DNA of 64,000 nt. Origin: Sipunculus nudus (lineage: Eukaryota; Annelida; Sipuncula; Golfingiida; Sipunculidae). This document shows, piece by piece, positions 36,132 to 47,145 of the stretch. Where the stretch lies: NCBI GenBank assembly GCA_026874595.1, contig CM049318.1, forward strand, positions 49,690,750 to 49,754,749, given 5' to 3'. Under the pieces are notes generated by a model. That model made no database searches and was not told the origin of the DNA. It saw only the letters and a program-made list of their open reading frames with translations. The translations under genes and the position numbers were made by a program. Numbering within the stretch: the first letter of the stretch is position 1; every line of letters begins with the position of its first letter.

Positions 36132-36829
36132 CTACATAGGGGATTTTCCGATGTATTTCTTTATTTTCTGATGAATTTCTTTGCTTTTTGTTGGGGCATT
36201 AAACTTCTAGGTAAAAATAAATGTTTTGTATGTCAGTATATGTGAACTACTGACATTGTCTCGAAGGAGAAAATAATCCATGTATGTTGAAAGTTTTGTT
36301 GCAATCTTCGAAACACATCATTTTTACATATTTTCTAGTGAACTGAACTTTGTATTTGCCATTTGGGGCATGACCAGCTCTTTGGGATCGCAAGGTTTAT
36401 GGGAAATCTTTGCCCAGAAGTCTTTCCTGTCATATAAACCATAACTTGATCGTATAACACCGTGGTCTGGGTTAGTTTCCTGATAATAAACATGCCCAAA
36501 ATGCGATGCAACATGTTCTTTACCTAATTTAATTAAAGACATTACAGAGTATTTTTCACGTGATGCAAACTTTGATGATTTTTGTTATTTATCGGGTAGA
36601 CCTTTCTTAATTCACCAAAGACCATAAACACTGAATCAAGCGGCTTTTTTTGTTAATAGGAGTTTAGAGGAAAATAAACTAAATTAATATATACTTTGAG
36701 CCATGATCTCAGAATTCCCAGGCGGTGTTTATCAGGGGGGTCCATTAAGAGGATCAATATTATCCAATCATCATCATGTCATTCCACTCATATATCAAAT
36801 CTAAATTGAGTAAAAACATCTCAATATTT
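36129..36829. other. Intergenic DNA between two family H copies
   Basis: A 72-codon minus frame (36324-36542) without recognisable features. Confidence 0.5.
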
Positions 36830-37430
36830 TAGAGTAGTGGTGAACCTCTTGTAGCCATGAATACACGATTCAGTGGGCATTTCTATTGGACTGGTAAGCA
36901 TGACTTGATTAACGGTACAAGCCCTACAGGCAAATGTACTGCAACGGTCACCCATCCTGGTGCATTGATGTCTTGGCAAACAGCGGACAAACTTAACATT
37001 AAGCTACGATGATGATTTAACACAAAAGAGTACATGTGGGACACAAAGAAAACATGTGAATTCACACCCCAACTGGAAATCCATCTCTATGGTAACGAGT
37101 AATTTCCTTTAGCGCGTATAAGATGGCTATCGACTCGCCATGCTTGCATTCATGCGGTCAGAATCGATAGGCGTTAAAAGAAAAATACTAATAAAGCTTA
37201 CGATTTTCCTGGTGTATGAGAGACTACTTGTCGGAAATGAGTCTTTGTAAAAAATGACAAAAATAGTTGCATCCACATAGAGTTTTGCAGTCCGGTCCTC
37301 GTTGCCAGATGTAAAGACACTCTAACGCTGGTATTGTCAGAGGGCCGGAATGAAACTAATCCCCTTGAGACACGATCGCCATTACAGTGGAGATTGAACG
37401 ATATTTATGAATTGTCATAACTGGTAACTT
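36830..37430 (+). repeat. Family H repeat, copy 2 (without the tRNA-like head)
   Basis: Aligns in order with the body of 35318-35990: CACGATTCAGTGGGCATTTC, GCATTGATGTCTTGGCAAAC, CTTAACATTAAGCTACG, CCATGCTTGCATTCATGCGG and CTAACGCTGGTATTGTCAGA. Clearly diverged, so not a recent duplication. Confidence 0.65.
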
Positions 37431-37493
37431 AGTATGTTATTTAATCGAATAATGTCAGTGGTTGAAAAGGTGATTTCCCAGACTTGAATCAAG

Positions 37494-37499
37494 TTATAA
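37494..37499 (+). promoter_or_regulatory. Candidate TATA box
   Basis: GTTATAAGAGCGGG places a TATAAG core about 30 bases before CAGAGCAACGAGAGC, a plausible transcription start near 37525, and 79 bases before the ATG at 37573. The spacing fits an RNA polymerase II core promoter for the gene that follows. Confidence 0.45.
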
Positions 37500-37572
37500 G
37501 AGCGGGTGTCACACTGCAATCAGAGCAACGAGAGCAGGTGTGGCATGTTTAAAATTTGGAGCTGGATGCACA

Positions 37573-37824
37573 ATGCGATACTACGCTCTCATTGGTCTGA
37601 TTGCTATTCTTTGCTCTGTGCCTACTGTGGGGGTAACCCAGAGAACCTTGCTATACAAAGCAGCGGTTGAAATAAAGGAGAACTGGGACGAATGCAGGGT
37701 AAAACCGCAGCGTGAGGGTAAATGTGTATTAATAAGCTTGACTTACCATAATAATTTGATTTAAGGCATAAAAAAGTGTGCATTTTAGATTTCATTTTCT
37801 TTACAGAGTGAAGATAAAAGTTAA
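37573..37824 (+). CDS. Candidate small secreted protein (two exons, 37573-37698 and 37807-37824) or first exon of a larger one
   Basis: The ATG at 37573 opens a peptide starting MRYYALIGLIAILCSVP, a typical signal peptide with a basic residue, a hydrophobic core and a likely cleavage after the PTVGVTQ region. The mature part continues RTLLYKAAVEIKENWDECR. A donor (AGG|GTAAAA) follows at 37699; a second possible donor is GAGG|GTAAAT at 37718. A pyrimidine-rich tract ending TTTCTTTACAG gives an acceptor at 37806. Joining 37698 to 37807 keeps frame and adds SEDKS and a stop, for 47 residues. An in-frame ATG at 37540 would add an 11-residue leader without signal character, so I prefer 37573. A TATA box lies upstream and AATAAA at 37989-37994 downstream, giving a compact predicted transcript. 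I recognise no family. It could instead be exon 1 of a longer secreted protein spliced to a later exon. Confidence 0.42.
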
Positions 37825-37988
37825 CCCGTCTTGTCTGACAACGAAATAGAAAATAGTTGAAAATCCGGGTATCGGGATTTTGGCTCGGAAATTAGCATAA
37901 TGCCTTTATTCTTTATGTATCCTCTGAAAAGAAAGTGCAAACTAAACAAATATATCACCTTATGTGACTAAAACGCACAAATAACAGG

Positions 37989-37994
37989 AATAAA
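37989..37994 (+). terminator. Candidate poly(A) signal of the secreted-peptide gene
   Basis: AATAAA about 165 bases after the predicted stop codon at 37822-37824. It is a common hexamer in AT-rich DNA, so support comes only from its position. Confidence 0.3.
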
Positions 37995-38759
37995 TGCTCA
38001 ATGAAAGGCTGAATTCAGTAATACGGCTCATCGTCTACAGATAACGAAGAGTGGCGGGTGGTAACTTATCATTCACAACATCTTTGCGAATTATTCTGCA
38101 GTGTTGTGTTCCCAAATAATAAAAAAATTATCTAGATCCATGGAGGTTTCATCTATGCTGAACAAAGATACACGGTCGAGTGAATCTAATGCGGGAGCAA
38201 TGTTATACTTAGGGTTTCATTAGTGCCATGCTGAATGATAAATTTGATTTCTGGGCCGAGGAACCCTGACGCAATCATGGAACAAAGCTTTCTAATCATC
38301 ACAGAACACGTTTCTCGTGAAACGTTATTTTAAACTTTGAAACCTAATTATCTAGCTTATAGGAAGCCAAGGACAATTTTATTACACATAATTCCTTCGA
38401 TTTGAGAAAGGAGTGATCTTAATTTGCAATCAGATGAACAATCCCACGATATTTTACCGCTACAAGTATAAATATGCATATCTCTACACATTCATATTTC
38501 TGTTTAATAACAAATAAATCCTTTAATATCTTTTTCCCTCGTTCTCACAATAAGAGATTAAGAATAACTCATATCGTATCTATCTGACTTAAAAGGAAAT
38601 TATTTTGTAGATAACATTAACAGCTTATTCGAGTTTTAAATTGCATTGATACCATAATCCTGGAAAAGTAAGCATTTTAAGGCATAAAGCCTTTGTTTCT
38701 TTTCACCTCTACCAAGTATGTCGTGTCTGTTAGCATTATTAAATGAAAAAAAAAACACT
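37995..38759. other. AT-rich DNA, nothing recognised
   Basis: No gene, matched repeat or RNA gene seen. It could be intron if the gene at 37573 is longer. Confidence 0.5.
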
Positions 38760-39897
38760 TGACAGGTGTCACACAACTAGAGATGTGAACAACCAGGTTC
38801 TTTTAACTGTCAAACCAGCTGGCTGAAACTCATGCATACGCACACTCCAGAAGAGAAATAGACATCAGTTAACAAAAACAAAACAATATATTAAAGAAAA
38901 CATACACTAATTATTTTTCTCCAAAGATGCGCGCCATACATAAAGGCACTGATGATCATAAAAGATCGATAATAATCACATAAACAAACATCAAGTCCGT
39001 TAACCACAGTACACAGAATAGCCCCTTGTTCACACTTCTCCTGATCACACGAAACACGTGACTTCGGAATGTAGCGCTGCCCGGCTCCCCTTTTGGTCGC
39101 GCGGTGTTTACAGCACCATCAGTCCACTTTTGATACAAGAAAGTCCGACCAAAAATAGTCCTTCGTTGGACATCTCTAGGTAACTGATTAAGCCTCCACA
39201 CAGCGATATCCAGTACCTCCATAGTTAGGCGTTTAAATAGTGTCCTCGGTCTGTTCTTTGAAGCGCTCACAACGGATTAAATTCGCCAGATTATCAGTCC
39301 GACAACAAAATGCGATACTGTTAAGAATTCAATTACAGAGAAATCACCGTGGCCTTCCCCTGACAACAACAATCTAAGCTAATAGACATCACCTCTCAGC
39401 TGTCTAAACTCTGATGCACGCAGACCAGCACTGGACTGCAGATATCGCCAGGCTACAAAAACTGATCGCGCACTTGTAGCGAATATCGTCCTAATCACGC
39501 CTTATATATGCATGCTGATTTCACAAGTGTTGAACATCTTCTGGCCAATCACCACTTCCTATTATGCCGACTGCCAATTATTACATGAATCTAAATATGG
39601 ACACGCCTCCAGGGTTAAAACCCTGAGAAACCCAAGTTTAACAGGTGCATATCCCTTGAAGTCTACAACAAACAGTCGTTACTTTAGAGACTACTAAAAA
39701 GAGACGGATCACAATTGAACTCCACTTAAATTAATATCACACGAGACACGTGTGCTCTCTAACGAAAGTTCTCACGCTAATATCTAACCATGTTGCTCAA
39801 TATAAATGAACAGTGAATTATCAAAACAATCATCTGGTTATAATCCCTACTAGAATATGTAATACAGTAACTAAGTCACAGTCCTCTGATGACAACA
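38760..39897 (-). mobile_element. LTR-like element, family B, full copy (about 1.14 kb)
   Basis: Read on the minus strand it starts TGTTGTCATCAGAGGACTG and ends GTGTGACACCTGTCA, that is TG..CA ends. A TATA box (TATATAAG) lies at 39502-39509, about 390 bases from the 5' end, as in many LTR promoters. The part at 39600-39895 matches 30-299 in the same orientation, so at least two copies exist. I see no matching target duplication (ACACT on the left, GGATT on the right) and no gag-pol sequence beside it, so a solo LTR is the preferred reading. The 104-codon minus frame at 38956-39270 lies inside and is not a host gene. Confidence 0.55.
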
Positions 39898-41394
39898 GGA
39901 TTTAAGATTACATGCTGCGCATTTACTGGTGTGCTTATTACCCAAGACGCATCTTACGACAAAACCACAAAACATTTTACCACGTAAAATTTCGGTTCGA
40001 TTTTAACTAAGGGAGCGGGGGCAGGTCGGACTTTTTTGTCAAATCTGAAGTATGTCCTGTTGTCAGTGATCAGATGAAAAGCTGCAATAAATATTTGACA
40101 TCCAGTTCTATTCATTTAAAAACTGAAGTGACAGCTGCTCCGCTTATACATGTCAATCAGCGGAATTCACTTTACGAAAGCTCCACTAATGAAATCAAAA
40201 GATGATATTTAAAAAAAATGATTTAATGCACTGAAATTCGAGGATAATTTACCTGTACAGCTAGAGTAGCACTCATACAGCCGAGCTGATACATCTAAGC
40301 ACCCGTCTCAAAAGTTTTGCGTTACTCAGTTCCGTTGTGTTGCGTAATCGTGGTAAAGTACAAACCATCAAAACCCGAATGAAACATGACTACCTTGGCA
40401 TATAGATATATCTTTCAGAAAGTTCTGTGGTCGTCGTACTTCTCAAGTGGAAATGCTGCAATCAACCAAAGTGGAAATGCTGCAAATTGTGAAATTAAAT
40501 GTTATTTGGAAGCAAAACAGCTCACGTAACACTAATGGCATTAAATTGCTTCTAAAATATGAAGTGGGCGTCTATTAAAAAAGCCTTTACGCAAATACGG
40601 TTTCACTGCAGATGACGTAAAGAGCGAATCGTGCAAATCACTGCTTAGTACTATGCGGGTTGTGCCTGAAAAGAATGTCCAAGATCTGGTTCCTCCCGTT
40701 TAGTGTGTTTTCGGAATTTCATTTAAAGGTGCGCTTAAACTGATTGACAGCAATGGGTTAAATAGGAAAGGGCACAGACGGTGAATACCCCGCCGATTCT
40801 GATGTATGATATCCTAGCACAGACACGGCTGTGGGCGTATGCCAAGGCCGACTAACTTATTGCTTGTAAACATATCACATGGTGTACGGAGTGTCTGTAC
40901 AGACATGCCACTTTGTCGACCTTACTGTACCTTATATATGACCGTCTGCCGGACATTATAATGCATAGACCCATGGGGGAAATGGCAAATGTCAATGAAA
41001 CGCATATTTTCTCTGTCCATGGATTACACTTAGTGGTGCCATAAAGAATAAGACAGCAATCTCTAATTCACACAGGGCACATACACTTGATGGATCGAAA
41101 AGTGACGGGCAACATTTGGCTCCTCGTGAAAATATATTACTTTATATATTTCTACGCATGAAAAGGCATATCAGATACTAAGGCACATTTAACAGTAGCA
41201 AATTCCATGCATAAATACACTTTTACTACTCAAATTATTTGTGGTAATTTCAGTTTGGAGCTTGAGCGCCTCCACAAGGATAACTATCCAGAGACATTAC
41301 CTCAGCATTACTTGCCCCAACACACAAACACCCTAACACAAATACATATACGGTATCGTGGAACCGTGTTCACGGTATCGTGCATGTGGGAAAC
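39898..41394. other. Intergenic DNA, no supported gene
   Basis: An acceptor-like TTTGTGGTAATTTCAG near 41253 is followed by 30-odd open codons (SLELERLHKDNYPE and so on) that run into the next SINE. No donor or partner exon is evident, so I do not call it. Confidence 0.45.
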
Positions 41395-41615
41395 GCAGAC
41401 GTCCTTAGTGTGCGCAGTGCAGGGGCGACCCGGGTTCGATTCCCTGCTGCTTTGAGAGTGGGTTGTATTGGCTCGTCTATGGCTTATGATTTTCATTGTT
41501 GTCCTCCGGTTTCCTCTACAGACCACTGAATACAACCATCTGTGCCATGGCGAATGCCTAACATTAGTTGTTATAACTGGCCGTACAATCCGTGTAAAAT
41601 AAATAAATCAAGTTC
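41395..41615 (+). mobile_element. tRNA-derived SINE, family G
   Basis: B-box CGGGTTCGATTCCCTGC at about 41430, then a body with GTCCTCCGGTTTCCTCTACA, GCCATGGCGAATGCC and GTTGTTATAACTGGCCGT, ending in a short A-rich tail (AAAATAAATAAATC). Heads, bodies and tails of this style are common in mollusc SINEs (recalled, not checked). The opposing 75-82 codon frames at 41207-41535 are shadows of it. Confidence 0.65.
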
Positions 41616-42074
41616 CACATGACTGATTATAATATATATGTTATTGGATTGATACGGAGCAATGATAGGGGACGGGAGGGAAATGATTAGATTGATAACA
41701 GCTTAACATTATCTCAGGTTCTCTTACAGAAATTTATTTTTTAAAAGTTCGAATAGTCAGGTAGGAATACAAATAAAGAAAAACGTAGATCAAAGTAGTA
41801 TAATAACAGTAGGGCAAAATAAGGACTGAATTCATACATGTTACAACATGTCGGTGAAATACAAGGCCCGAGATCTAAGCCCTTTCTGATATTAATCCTG
41901 AGGCGTTGAGACCACATTGGGCTAAATACTGCTCATATCAGTTTATTATTTTCATAACACAAGCAAACCATCAAAACTGCATATTACAAAGCAAATATAA
42001 CAGTTTTAGAAAAAGATATGAAAGGTAGGAAACCTAGGACTGAGGCAAAGAAGTAGGATTGCTGGTCAGCTTGT
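41616..42074. other. AT-rich DNA, nothing recognised
   Basis: No gene or matched repeat. Confidence 0.55.
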
Positions 42075-42480
42075 AATCTAGTATCTTTCCATGACAGGAG
42101 AGGGTGCGCTCATTCCCGGTCGTGAGTGTATGTGTGTGTGTGTTTGTTCACATCATAACTCACGCATTCGTGAAGGAAATCCCGAAATTTTCAGGGCACT
42201 TCGGGCATGAGCCAATGGAGAATCGGTTTGACTTTTCTGTGGGGCCAGCTTATGATCTGGATCCTGGAGGGATTCCTTGAATATTTACAAATGTGTAGTT
42301 ACATATGCCCGATTGAACATGGGAATATGGGCTAAATACGTGAATGTAAACCTTATTGTTAACATATGTACCAACGAAAGAGGAAATATTGATCAATAAT
42401 TGAATGAATATACGGGTTGCGGAGTAAAGACCGCCAAACACGGCGGAGGCCTGCCTCCCTGAGATGCATATTTTCAGTTA
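42075..42480 (-). repeat. Dispersed (CA)n-tailed repeat, family C, copy 3
   Basis: Reverse orientation. A (TG)n tail lies at 42128-42142, then CATAACTCACGCATTCGTGA, CCCGAAATTTTCAGGGCA, the ATGAGCCAATGGAGAATCGG segment and GATCTGGATCC. The left-end segment near 42430-42480 (CGGCGGAGGC and GATGCATATTTTC) is the diverged counterpart of the GGAATGCAGATTTC start of other copies. Confidence 0.6.
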
Positions 42481-43369
42481 TCATTCTTTCGATTTCTGGG
42501 CGTTAGAATGTAAAAACACTGTACAGGCCTCTTACAGATATAATTATCCGTATGTGACTCAGGTGACTCAAAGCTAATTCACCAGGTCCTTTTGATTTAA
42601 TCTCGGTACATCCATCGAACCCAGATGCAGTCATTCCGTTATAAATACGCAATTATCACGAGATAAAGTTTTTTTTAAGTAATCAACAGATGCACAAACC
42701 TCTGATGCATATTTTCTAGGGACCGACTATTTAGATTAAAGCAGTGATTTGATTGTTCCTTTAATAATATTGTGCTATAAAGATAGACGACTGAGATACT
42801 GGTTTTTTAGATTGCAAAGGAGAATGAATTATTCCAGTTTTCCTAAGAAGAACTCTGATTCTGAGAAACTTCCTTACATCAGCAAATTAACTTGACGCCA
42901 ACGAATATAATTGTTATGTCGAAACAAGGGTGGCTTTCACGAAAACCTCTCAGTTTCTGACCATTACACAGGTCGACACCGTGCACTAACGTCATAAACC
43001 TGCTCAAAAGGTTGTAGATATAATTAATCAACTGACGGTCATTGCAAATTAATAAACCCCATGTAAATTAGAACTTCATTTTGTGAAGTAAAAAAATGGA
43101 AACGCCACGTACCTTGAATTTTTCCTGGTAGGCCCTTCGTAATGACATCATATTTGTGAGCGAATTTACTCATTTTATTGTTAAACACGAATTACTAATT
43201 TTCTTTGCCATGACTATAATTATATTTCGCCTTCTAAACCTGCCATCCCCCATATCACGACCGTTAACATGGTGTAATCTCTAAACAATCGAAACTATTT
43301 TGACTTTATTAGGATTTGTTTACTTGTTTTGAAAAATTATTCTCTATTTGTTTTCCTATTTATTTGCAG
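42481..43369. other. AT-rich DNA, nothing recognised
   Basis: No gene or matched repeat seen. It ends in a strong pyrimidine tract before 43370. Confidence 0.5.
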
Positions 43370-43438
43370 GAGGATTTTCATTTGATTTGCACGAAAATAC
43401 TTTCGCCAATAAATGACAAATATTTCGTTGATTGTTGA
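43370..43438 (+). CDS. Possible terminal exon, unidentified
   Basis: A 30-base pyrimidine-rich tract ending CCTATTTATTTGCAG is one of the strongest acceptor contexts in the window. In phase 0 the sequence after it reads EDFHLICTKILSPINDKYFV, then two more codons (D, C) and a TGA stop. In phase 1 it reads GFSFDLHENTFANK and a stop. Either is compatible with a donor of the candidate gene at 37573 (phase 0 at 37698, phase 1 at 37717), but nothing shows that they are joined. It may simply be a chance acceptor in AT-rich DNA. Confidence 0.18.
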   Translation, partial: EDFHLICTKILSPINDKYFVDC

Positions 43439-43469
43439 ACTGTATTTACTGTACTTATTTTGGTAAAAG

Positions 43470-43470
<1 letters not shown>

Positions 43471-43522
<52 letters not shown>
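43471..43522. repeat. (TA)n microsatellite
   Basis: About 26 TA units. Confidence 0.97.
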
Positions 43523-43525
<3 letters not shown>

Positions 43526-43961
43526 AATAAATGCTTGATAGTTAAACAAATAGTAAAAAAAAAATTATTTATCCATCTGGTATTGTTGGCTTAATCCTGC
43601 ACAGTCGTAATTGAATGCTACACGCTTCAGGTGAACGTTAATCAAATGGATACTGTGTTAGGGATATATAGCAAAAAATAAATATGGGAGATGTTTGGTG
43701 CCAAATATAGTATGGTTGGTTAACCGGATCCAATTAAACGAAGTCGTCTTGTATCTGTCTGAAGATGAATCCGGGTTTATTCCCTTCAATTGACACAGAT
43801 ACCATTAAAGTAGTTTTCTGCCTTTTCTGTGGAAGAACTGGCATCCTCTTTCCATGAAAACATGTTGTTTACTTAGTTTCTCAAGGTTCAATAGGTTTAA
43901 TATAAACAGATTAATCATTAACGTTCTTGTATTCTGTTCTTATATTTACACAAATGTGCAC
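43523..43961. other. AT-rich DNA, nothing recognised
   Basis: No gene or matched repeat. Confidence 0.5.
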
Positions 43962-44150
43962 TTACAGAATCCTCGTTCCAGATCATGTGCCGAATCCACA
44001 CCAAAATCTAATCCAGTTTATAGTGAGCCTTATCCGAAATGCCCTGAAAATTTTACAATTCTCCGTTCATGATTAGGTAGGTTATCATTTGAACAAATAC
44101 ACACACAGAAACACACACATGAAAGGAGATGAACCTAAACCTTTCTGGCG
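43962..44150 (+). repeat. Dispersed (CA)n-tailed repeat, family C, copy 4
   Basis: GATCATGTGCCGAATCCACA, CCAAAATCTAATCCAG, CCGAAATGCCCTGAAAATTT, CTCCGTTCATGATTAGG, then a CA-rich tail (44098-44122) and TTTCTGGCGGAAA, matching the terminal CCCGGCGGAGG of copy 2. Confidence 0.65.
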
Positions 44151-44949
44151 GAAAAAAAATACAGTTCTGATTGTTTCGCTGTATAAACTGCGTTTAATAA
44201 ATCAACATTATTTAATTTACTGTATTGTGCCCTTAAATCTGCTAATTTTTTTTAACATAAGCAGTTTGTTTTATAACCATCCTAATATTTCAGTATATAT
44301 ATTTTTTTGTATTGGTAACGGATTTCTAATACATAAGAAAAGCATGTAAATAAGTAAAAATTTATGTTGAATGGTAAGCAGAGACAAAATGCTTTTTCGT
44401 GGCATAATGGTTTATTCCACTTTATCTTCATGGCATAATGGACTGTTCTACACACTCTTCTTTTATTCTTGGGCCTGTTATCAACACTTCGTTTTTTTTT
44501 TAACTCATTCTGTGCCTTTTTGTTTGACTTAGTCGAACTTGCTCCAAAGGGACGAAGCGTAGTGAATGTCCTTATTGACTTAACTTTGCTTTTTCCAAAT
44601 GTCAGAGGACCATTTTTTCCCAAATTTCATTTACGTGTCTTACAAGAAACCTGCAAAAATTACAATAATACGCTATCAAAACGTGTCGTTCTGTCTTTCG
44701 GACATAAATTTTGCGAATATGTCTTATAAGAAACTGTTTGCAAAAAGCTATAAAACAACGATATTGACAGCGTGAAAAATGCAACAGATTCCGAGTTAAA
44801 AATCTGCAGGGCATTGATAATCATATGTTATGTATAATATAACGTTCATTTAATACCCAATTTTTCATAAATTATTGTATGTATAAACAAAATGTATTTT
44901 GCATGTTCTTTGTTATCTTTACACACACACACATATAAATGTGTATATT

Positions 44950-44981
<32 letters not shown>

Positions 44982-46404
44982 ATTTATAAAGAACATTAAA
45001 GGTTGTTATCTTCATGGATATGTTATCTTCAGTGATAAATATAAAAATCCAAATCAAACATTACTTACCCTAAATATCCAAAGAAATTTCTCTTTATGTT
45101 ATAGATCACAGTTTAGTCCGTATATGTAAGGCTGCGTGGGAGAAGACTTCGGCAGTTTGTCCAGACAGACATTTAATTTTGCAGACGAGCAGGTGTTTCA
45201 GGCGGAGTCGTGACTCAGCTTTTAATATGTTTGCTGGACATGTTTTGTTGCTATACGGTTTCTTTGGCTTGAAAACATGTTGTATACCTTTTTTTGTCAT
45301 GTTGATGATTCAGAGGATTAATGTTTTAGATGATCTGTAGTATCTAGTTATGCCACAGCGCAGTTGGAGTTTCACAGGCAGTTAGTGGTGGAGCGCGTGG
45401 AGCAATTTAAGTATTCCAATGGTTGATTATTCTTTATCTCCATTCAATAGTTATTACTGTTCACCCGCAATATATTTATGTTTATACTCTAAGCATGAAA
45501 CATTAACCGCAGCTCTTCCATTGACAGTTGTTAGTTTCAACACCTTTCGGCAGACAGTGCCACCTAGCGGCTATGGTCTTCACCTTAAATAATAATAATA
45601 ATTATAATAGTAATGATGATTAAATTAAGTAATTGTTACTAGTGTAAAAAGCAAGCCTAAAATATCACCCACAAAGTCACCTGTTAAATGTTCTAGTTAA
45701 ATGCACCGAAAATTCTAAGTTGACCTTTTGACGACATTAGAATGCCCTTGTCACGGTTTTATATTCTTACTTGGGTGAAATCCCTTTATTAACATTCGAC
45801 TGAAGAAACTCAAAGGATTGAAAGGCTTTTCACAGAACACAGATTAAAAGCAAAACATTTCAAGCAAGAAATAAAACCATAAAGCCGAATAATCGCATAT
45901 GAAACGCTGGTCTCTCGCGTGGGAAGAGGAGGTCTACTTTTCTTGATTAATGTGAGAGGGGAAGTCCAGTTATCATGGTAATCTTCCAGCTCAGGTCTTA
46001 AAGAAGGTCAACTCTTCTTGGCTCTTCTTCCGAAGGTCTGCTGGTACACAGCTATTACCATGGTGTAACTTTAACTAGCTATTACGTAGGAAGATCAAAG
46101 GAGGTAGATTGTATCATATTTTTTCCACATCCCGATTTGTCAGCCAGATACCCTGTACGTTTAATTAAAAGCTTTCCTAGCTACATCAGTTCCTGTTAAC
46201 CCGGCCCCGGATCAATAATATAAGCCGTGGTCCTTCGTGTCCTCTCCAACATGACGTCTGCAAACGAGCTACTTTAGACGCCTGGTGTATGTTTGGTTCC
46301 CTGAATTGTTACATTTAATGCCTGTGGTTTATCATTGACACCAGTAATATGTGTTACGGGCATTCTGCTAATAATGAAGGTACCTAATGTAATTACTTAA
46401 TGAA
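44151..46404. other. AT-rich DNA with an (AT)n/(CA)n tract, no supported gene
   Basis: A compound (CA)n and interrupted (AT)n tract lies at 44921-44982. Frames of 113 codons (44282-44623, minus) and 86 codons (44469-44729, plus) face each other without motifs. No matched repeat. Confidence 0.5.
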
Positions 46405-46745
46405 GATTTATTGCCTTCCCCCTGGAGGGTATGCGTTCAGCCTCTCTCGTGTGTGTGCGTTTGCGCGGGTGTGTGCGTGTGTGTTGGTTCACAGCATAAC
46501 TAAATCATGAAAGAAATCTCATTAAATTTTCATCGCTTTCGAGAAAGGACATATGAAGAATCGATTAGAATTTGATGTGGATTCGGCACGTGATCGAGAT
46601 TCGGAACGTCTTCATTGATGTTCAGTCACTTATGCACGGATGAACCTTGGAATTTGGGCTGAATTAGTTAAAGCAAACACGGTTTTAGGAGCATTTTACC
46701 ATGGGAACCCCGACATGGCCAGGCTTGCAATCCTTAGAATGATAT
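46405..46745 (-). repeat. Dispersed (CA)n-tailed repeat, family C, copy 5
   Basis: Reverse orientation: TTATTGCCTTCCCCCTGGAG (the tail terminus), a (TG)n-rich tract (46450-46483), CATAACTAAATCATGA, AAATTTTCATCGCTTTCGAG, AATCGATTAGAATTTGATGT and GGATTCGGCACGTGATC, then the GCAATCCTTAGAATG start segment. Nearly full length. Confidence 0.65.
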
Positions 46746-46864
46746 AGCTGGTGCAATGCGATCTTTCTATATGATGAGGCTACCTATAACATACTCTCCT
46801 TTTGTTTTAGTTTTTCAACTACATGATATTTTTTTCTTCTTCATGTTTTTGGAGTTAACCGCGT

Positions 46865-47145
46865 ATGTCCGCTAAGTTGCATTTCGGTTTTGGGACTACA
46901 TGACAGGGCGGTAGAACTCGTTTCATGTCATTTCGTTTTAAAGCCTGATGTCATCCAGGCCCGATGTTTACCTTACCTGTGGATCCTTGCAATCATAATC
47001 TAAAGACGCACTCGTTTGTGAGTAATAAGCCCATAGAGTGTAACTCTGGATGTAAGAAACCTTTGAAACACCGCAACTCGGCTGAGATTTGAACTCGTGA
47101 CCTTCTGGTTTGGAGTCCTGTATTCCTCCGCTTGACCATGTTTTC
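46865..47145 (-). mobile_element. tRNA-derived SINE, family E, copy 2
   Basis: Minus-strand head: A-box-like CATGGTCAAGCGGAGG and B-box region GTCACGAGTTCAAATCTCAG. The anticodon-loop position reads CCA in a GGACTCCAAACC context. The body matches 11335-11665 (GACGCACTCGTTTGTGAGT, the CAGGCCCGATG segment, GACAGGGCGGTAG). Acceptor arms do not pair, so it is not a working tRNA. Confidence 0.7.

Noticed and set aside
38956-39270. A 104-codon minus-strand gene
   Set aside because: It lies wholly inside the family B LTR-like repeat and has no recognisable domain.
41254-41394. A plus-strand exon reading SLELERLHKDNYPETLP
   Set aside because: The acceptor is only fair, there is no convincing donor, and its phase (2) does not match the candidate first exon. 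It also abuts a SINE.
47075-47135. A functional tRNA-Trp gene (CCA at the anticodon position)
   Set aside because: The same SINE body follows, the arms do not form a proper cloverleaf, and the acceptor stem is absent.
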